Below, one piece after another: positions 60,341 through 64,000 of a stretch of DNA of 64,000 nucleotides (its first letter is position 1; each line of letters begins with the position of its first letter). A program made the translations under genes and the position numbers. Below the pieces are notes generated by a model that saw only the letters and a list, made by a program, of their open reading frames with translations, was not told the origin of the DNA and searched no databases. The stretch is from Shewanella holmiensis (GTDB lineage Bacteria; Pseudomonadota; Gammaproteobacteria; Enterobacterales; Shewanellaceae): NCBI RefSeq assembly GCF_025370255.1, contig NZ_JAMTCD010000006.1, positions 62,001 to 126,000 on the forward strand, read 5' to 3'.

Positions 60341-61071
60341 GATGCAATCGGTTCACTACCGAGGGTTTTACCCTTGAGAATATCTTCAACCAGTTGTGGA
60401 ACGATATCCCCCGCTTTACCGGTAAAGTGATATTGAAATTGGCTGTGCCTATCTGGTGCGACTAAATTGACCTCAACGGTTTGTGCACCGTGGTGATTAG
60501 CGCTATCAACAAAGCCCGCAGCAGGATAAACGGTGCCAGATGTACCAATTGCAATAAACAAATCACAATGATCGAGTGCATCATGAATTCTATCCATACC
60601 AAATGGCATTTCACCAAACCATACTATGTGAGGCCTTAAGCGCATTGCAGGAATACAACAAGTACAGCAGTTATCAGGCCCAAACGGTTCTCGAAGAATA
60701 AAGGTTTGTAACGACTTTGGACACCGTCCCTTAGACAATTCGCCATGCATATGTAGTAAACGACGTGAGCCTGCTCTTTCATGGAGATCGTCCACGTTTT
60801 GGGTGATCACTAGAAGATTGCCATCAAATTCAGCTTCTAATTTAGCTAGCGCAATATGCGCAAGGTTTTCACTGACTTCATCTGAATGCAATTGTTGCCA
60901 GCGGTTATTGTAAAAACGTTCTACTAGTTCAATATCTTTAGCGTAACCTTCCGGTGTAGCAACATCTTCAATATGATGCTGTTCCCATAATCCATGTTGA
61001 TCGCGAAACGTACGAATACCTGATTCAGCAGAAATGCCTGCGCCGGTTAACACGACAATATTCCGGTACAT
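60337..61071 (-). CDS. cobB: NAD-dependent protein deacylase, CobB-type sirtuin
   Basis: A 244-residue sirtuin. Seen: GAGISAESGIRTFRDQHGLW (about 10-29), ITQNVDDLHERAG near 98, catalytic HMHGELSKGRC near 116 with zinc cysteines (C at RCP and CCTCC), RPHIVWFGEMPF near 148 and IGTSGTVYPAAGF near 175. The pair Y54/R57 (FYNNRW) is the class III signature for succinyl- and malonyl-lysine removal, so it should both deacetylate and desuccinylate. Acts on metabolic enzymes, including TCA enzymes in E. coli. Confidence 0.95.
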   Translation of the reverse strand: MYRNIVVLTGAGISAESGIRTFRDQHGLWEQHHIEDVATPEGYAKDIELVERFYNNRWQQLHSDEVSENLAHIALAKLEAEFDGNLLVITQNVDDLHERAGSRRLLHMHGELSKGRCPKSLQTFILREPFGPDNCCTCCIPAMRLRPHIVWFGEMPFGMDRIHDALDHCDLFIAIGTSGTVYPAAGFVDSANHHGAQTVEVNLVAPDRHSQFQYHFTGKAGDIVPQLVEDILKGKTLGSEPIAS

Positions 61072-61682
61072 TGTGCTTCCTTTTTATTATTGGCTTGAAT
61101 TAATAAATCAATATCATAGCCGGATTGAACTCATAAGCTACACTAGCAAAAACTGCGATTAACCTGCAATCGATTGCTGCAGTAATCCTGAAAATTTGGC
61201 TATTTATAGCGCTAAAAGTTGTCACTTTATAGTGACTAAATAAACGTGAAAGTCATCTGACTTAACCTTAACGCTGGTTAACAGATTTACTCACTTATTA
61301 ATATGATTAATTAAATATACGCGACCTCTTCAGCCGATGATTTTTAGTGGTAACAGGCGAATTTTCGTGTCAAATAAGTGGCCTATTGCATGTAAATTAA
61401 ACGCTACTCCCGTCGAAAAATAGCCGCTAAAAGAAGATTAATTAACCAATATCAGGTTACATATTATTATCCAGTGTCGCTTGAACCTAAATATATCGCA
61501 ATAATCCCTTAGTATAAGTAAGCTTATTGTCGCAAATGGGATGTATTTTATTGCACTGTGGACAATTTTTATATTAATAACCAGATTAAGCCACTTAGAG
61601 GTTTAAGTTTTCATATTCAACACATATAATGATTTCATTATCCACGGACGAACCGATTGGTTCTGCAATCAAGAGATTAGCA
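61072..61682. other. Long upstream region of fur
   Basis: About 610 bases without a supported gene. A small perfect inverted repeat GTCACTTTATAGTGAC lies at 61221-61236. An imperfect repeat TCGCAATAA ... TTATTGTCG lies at about 61496-61535. The fur frame opens 18 codons earlier at 61629, but the start was set by homology. Confidence 0.5.
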
Positions 61683-62114
61683 ATGACAGATGGAAATCAA
61701 GCCCTTAAAAAAGCCGGTTTAAAAATTACCCTGCCGCGAGTAAAAATTCTTGAGCTAATGCAAAATCCTGAAAACCAGCACATTAGCGCTGAAGACTTAT
61801 ACAAGAAATTGTTAGAAGTGGGTGAAGAAATTGGCTTAGCCACTGTATACCGTGTACTCAACCAATTCGATGATGCTGGTATTCTTAACCGTCATCATTT
61901 TGAATCCGGCAAAGCCGTTTTTGAAATGTCGACTCAAAAGCATCATGATCATTTAGTCTGCTTAACCTGCGATAAAGTTATCGAGTTTTCTGATGAGGTG
62001 ATTGAGCGTCGCCAAGATGAGATTGCGATGCGTCATAATATTAAACTGACACATCACAGCTTATATTTATACGGTCACTGCACCAATGATACCTGTGACC
62101 ACGCTGACGAATAA
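61683..62114 (+). CDS. fur: Ferric uptake regulator Fur
   Basis: 143 residues, close to E. coli Fur: MTDGNQALKKAGLKITLPR start, winged helix with ISAEDLYKKLLEVGEEIGLA and TVYRVLNQF, metal sites KHHDHLVCLTCDKVIEFSD (HHDH and CxxC near 87-96) and HCTNDTCDHADE at the end. An upstream in-frame ATG at 61629 would add 18 residues; the ATG at 61683 matches the family. Represses iron uptake genes when Fe(II) is plentiful. Confidence 0.97.
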   Translation: MTDGNQALKKAGLKITLPRVKILELMQNPENQHISAEDLYKKLLEVGEEIGLATVYRVLNQFDDAGILNRHHFESGKAVFEMSTQKHHDHLVCLTCDKVIEFSDEVIERRQDEIAMRHNIKLTHHSLYLYGHCTNDTCDHADE

Positions 62115-62130
62115 ATCGACGTCGATAAGA

Positions 62131-62156
62131 AAAACCAGCTGATACGCTGGTTTTTT
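62131..62156 (+). terminator. Rho-independent terminator after fur
   Basis: AAAACCAGC and GCTGGTTTTTT form a perfect stem around TGATAC; usable from both sides. Confidence 0.92.
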
Positions 62157-62179
62157 ATTGTCTACACAATGCAAACAAG

Positions 62180-62710
62180 CTAAAACTCGCGCTGGTAAAC
62201 ATGGACTTTGTGGCCTAAATATTCGTTTTGTTCAAATAACGACATACCGACCTTTTTAGCCACACCTTCAGAACCTTGATTACCATGTAGGATCAGCGCA
62301 ATAAACAAATCGATATTAAATTTGGGTTGAAAAGTATCTACAGCAGCTTGTGCTGCTTCATAGCCAATGCCTTGGCCCCAATATTCTGGAAAATAGCGAT
62401 ATCCAAGTTCGACTTTATTAAACTCAGGTAAATATTTAGGCCCACAAAAACCGATGACTTTATTATCATCTTTATGATGCACAGCCCAGCGCCCAAAACC
62501 ATGCTTTGCGTAATCAGCTAGGATCACATTATGGTAAATATCTGCTGCTTGAGCCTCATGAGTGAAAGGCTCCATAGGAATATAAGTCAGCATTTCAGGT
62601 ACGCTGTTCATCAAAAACAGAGCTGGAATATCTGGTTCGGTGAATGGCCTAAGAATAAGCCTGTTGGTTTCAGTAATTATTTCTGTTGGTAATTGACTGT
62701 TATCAACCAT
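62180..62710 (-). CDS. GNAT-family N-acetyltransferase (RimJ/RimL type)
   Basis: A 176-residue acetyltransferase: TETNRLILRPFTEPDIPALF near residue 12, VIGFCGPKYLPEFNKVELGY near 84 and the CoA-binding WGQGIGYEAAQAAV near 110-123. The C-terminus NQGSEGVAKKVGM is typical of the RimJ/RimL group. The frame begins 16 codons earlier; the ATG at 62710 has GGAAGC before it. It lies 71 bases downstream of marR on the same strand. Substrate unknown. Confidence 0.87.
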   Translation of the reverse strand: MVDNSQLPTEIITETNRLILRPFTEPDIPALFLMNSVPEMLTYIPMEPFTHEAQAADIYHNVILADYAKHGFGRWAVHHKDDNKVIGFCGPKYLPEFNKVELGYRYFPEYWGQGIGYEAAQAAVDTFQPKFNIDLFIALILHGNQGSEGVAKKVGMSLFEQNEYLGHKVHVYQREF

Positions 62711-62781
62711 GATTGTGCTTCCATTTGAACAATTATCGACAAAATAATGATAACACAAAGTTGATATGTAAAAAGATAGAA

Positions 62782-63198
62782 TTAAGCTATTTTGTTGATT
62801 TTATTAAGAAGTCGCATTAACTCATCTTGTTCATCTGTGGTTAATAGTGCTAAATAATGCTCGTTGACCCACTCTGCCTCGTGAACTAAATCATGCTCTA
62901 AGGCTTTACCATCATCTGTCAGAAATATTTGAAATGCGCGCCTGTTGTCCGCTTCTTGATGGCGGGTAATCAGCCCCTGTACTTGTAGTTGATCAAGCAA
63001 GCGGGTCATGGTGTAGTTAGCAACATCACAGCGTTTTGACAATTCCGTTTGGCTTAAGCCTTCTTCTTGCCATAAGGTAAATAACACTGGCCAAAGTTTA
63101 ATATCCAATTCGTAGCGTTTCAAGCGTGTATCTAGCGCTTGCTGCAAGGTCAAATTAAGGTGTGATACCAAATAATTTAAACTTTCATAACGTTTCAT
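62782..63198 (-). CDS. MarR-family transcriptional regulator
   Basis: A 138-residue winged-helix protein: LWPVLFTLWQEEGLSQTELS near residue 34, RCDVANYTMTRLLDQLQVQG (recognition helix) near 56-75 and the wing TRHQEADNRRAFQIFLTDDG near 78-97, with dimerisation helices at both ends. A strong AGGAGG site precedes the ATG. A perfect palindrome just upstream is a likely self-operator. Ligand unknown; the neighbouring GNAT gene may be its target. Confidence 0.9.
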   Translation of the reverse strand: MKRYESLNYLVSHLNLTLQQALDTRLKRYELDIKLWPVLFTLWQEEGLSQTELSKRCDVANYTMTRLLDQLQVQGLITRHQEADNRRAFQIFLTDDGKALEHDLVHEAEWVNEHYLALLTTDEQDELMRLLNKINKIA

Positions 63199-63218
63199 TG
63201 ATACCTCCTCATTACACC

Positions 63219-63237
63219 CATCAATATTTTATTGATG
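63219..63237. promoter_or_regulatory. Palindrome in front of marR, candidate operator
   Basis: CATCAATATTTTATTGATG: two perfect 8-base arms with a TTT centre, 21-39 bases upstream of the marR start. Size and place fit a MarR dimer autorepression site. Confidence 0.55.
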
Positions 63238-63279
63238 TAAACTTGATACTGATATTAGCATACGCTAGAAAGGGACAAA

Positions 63280-63720
63280 TTAGTCAAAAGATAAATACTC
63301 ATTTATATAACGATAATAACAAGCACGGTTCAGGCTTGCTATTAACCCTTTATTTAAACTGACCAAAATGCCCTTCTCTTTCACTTCAATTGCAGTATCC
63401 GCGACATGAAATCTTGTATCAAGACTACTGGTAAAGCAAAATCCATCATCATTTTTCTCGACATCAACCAGTAACAACGGCCAAGATTCGACGGCGACTT
63501 TCACTTTTTCAACGGGTGTAATCAAAAAGTATTCACCGCCAATACAATGCAGAATATAGCTGAACATTCGAGCAAACTTTGTCGGTAATGGGCTATCAAG
63601 ATAAAGCCAACGTCCGTCAGATAAAATACGAAACAGCACATCTTCACTGCATAACTTTACACCACTTTGGTGAGTGAATTGAGCTATTGAAGAGACTGTT
63701 TCTGTATCGCTATCTGTCAT
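63280..63720 (-). CDS. DUF1285 family protein
   Basis: A 146-residue soluble protein with the DUF1285 layout: LCSEDVLFRILSDGRWLYLD near residue 23, SPLPTKFARMFSYILHCIGG near 43, YFLITPVEKVKVAVESWPLL near 64 and FHVADTAIEVKEKGILVSL near 103. Two-part beta-rich fold; function unknown. It starts 13 bases after the ydiJ-like stop and may be cotranscribed with it. Confidence 0.85.
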   Translation of the reverse strand: MTDSDTETVSSIAQFTHQSGVKLCSEDVLFRILSDGRWLYLDSPLPTKFARMFSYILHCIGGEYFLITPVEKVKVAVESWPLLLVDVEKNDDGFCFTSSLDTRFHVADTAIEVKEKGILVSLNKGLIASLNRACYYRYINEYLSFD

Positions 63721-63733
63721 GTACTGATTAGCC

Positions 63734-64000
63734 TTAATTGTTGTTCAATAAAGTTAAAAGTGCTTCTATCGGATGTTTAGGACTGAATTTAGCGAAGCGT
63801 TTTACCTGGCTACGGCATGAATATCCTGAGACTAAAATTTGCCCTTTTTCAGCGATGTCATCGATACTTGATTGCCATGACATTTCAAATAAGGCTTTAG
63901 AACGCTCAAGGTTTTCAAGTTCATGGCCATAGGTTCCAGCCATCCCACAACACCCTAGATTCAAACTAGTGACCTTTGCGCCAAAATGATTAAAAATAAT
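63734..64000 (-). CDS. ydiJ: C-terminus of FAD/Fe-S oxidoreductase, YdiJ-like (5' end outside window)
   Basis: The last 88 codons of a long gene. Seen: FGAKVTSLNLGCCGMAGTYG (CC motif of the glycolate oxidase/heterodisulfide reductase-type cysteine domain), HELENLERSKALFEMSW, and GYSCRSQVKRF close to the end HPIEALLTLL. This matches the C-terminal end of E. coli YdiJ (about 1018 residues), a D-2-hydroxyglutarate dehydrogenase-type enzyme with an N-terminal FAD domain. The frame stays open to the window edge. Confidence 0.85.
   Translation of the reverse strand: MIFNHFGAKVTSLNLGCCGMAGTYGHELENLERSKALFEMSWQSSIDDIAEKGQILVSGYSCRSQVKRFAKFSPKHPIEALLTLLNNN

Noticed and set aside
61490-61540. Fur box in the fur promoter
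   Set aside because: The inverted repeat seen does not match the GATAATGATAATC-type pattern well enough.

Overview
The window is about 64 kb of ordinary, densely coded chromosome from a marine gammaproteobacterium, almost certainly a Shewanella of fairly low GC. The main reasons are the kdnA-kdnB-kdsB cluster for 8-amino-Kdo (Kdo8N) lipopolysaccharide, the Shewanella-type LPMO and leucine dehydrogenase, the E. coli-like block icd-rluE-nudJ-mnmA-hflD-purB, and a TIR element of a kind common in Shewanella. No rRNA, tRNA, CRISPR, prophage or intact IS element was seen.

Layout. 1-3.5 kb: thiC and a ThiD-ThiE fusion (cut by the window edge) on the minus strand behind a TPP riboswitch. 3.9-7.3 kb: Kdo8N pathway. 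7.6-13.5 kb: a thioesterase, KatG, an orphan LuxR-type response regulator overlapping a methyltransferase gene, and a mutarotase. A perfect 10-unit hexamer repeat lies in the katG/regulator gap. 13.6-17.3 kb: the ydbH-ynbE-ydbL envelope operon. 17.3-19.7 kb: Nif3-like protein, two small unknown proteins and a glycine-zipper protein. 19.7-24.7 kb: N-degron block (aat, bpt, infA facing clpA-clpS, then cspD). 24.8-33.8 kb: monomeric isocitrate dehydrogenase, RNA modification and purine genes, RoxA. 34-38.7 kb: leucine dehydrogenase, a metallophosphoesterase coupled to an OlsF-like bifunctional ornithine-lipid synthase, and a CBS protein. 38.9-42.1 kb: a TPR/TonB-domain protein, and a thiolase coupled to a PliI-like periplasmic protein. 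42.2-44.5 kb: a four-gene, overlapping operon of two DUF1538 membrane proteins, a PII-like protein and a CBS protein. 44.6-48.4 kb: Nudix hydrolase, MITE-like element, secreted chitin-type LPMO, and a wrecked class A beta-lactamase-like pseudogene. 48.5-59.8 kb: sdhCDAB-sucABCD facing gltA. 59.9-64 kb: kinase-cobB, fur, GNAT, MarR, DUF1285 and the 3' end of a ydiJ-like gene.

Functional links. The TCA block (gltA, icd, sucABCD, sdhCDAB) covers citrate synthesis and the oxidative steps from isocitrate to fumarate; SucA needs the thiamine diphosphate whose synthesis starts at the left edge. Aat and Bpt mark proteins that ClpS delivers to ClpA, so tagging and recognition genes sit side by side. 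Kdo8N, OlsF-type lipid synthesis, YdbH/YnbE and the glycine-zipper protein all concern the envelope.

The least-described candidate system is the DUF1538/DUF1538/PII-like/CBS operon: by its build it looks like a two-subunit ion transporter with two cytoplasmic nucleotide-sensing regulators. Assignments rest on reading motifs by eye; no database search was run.
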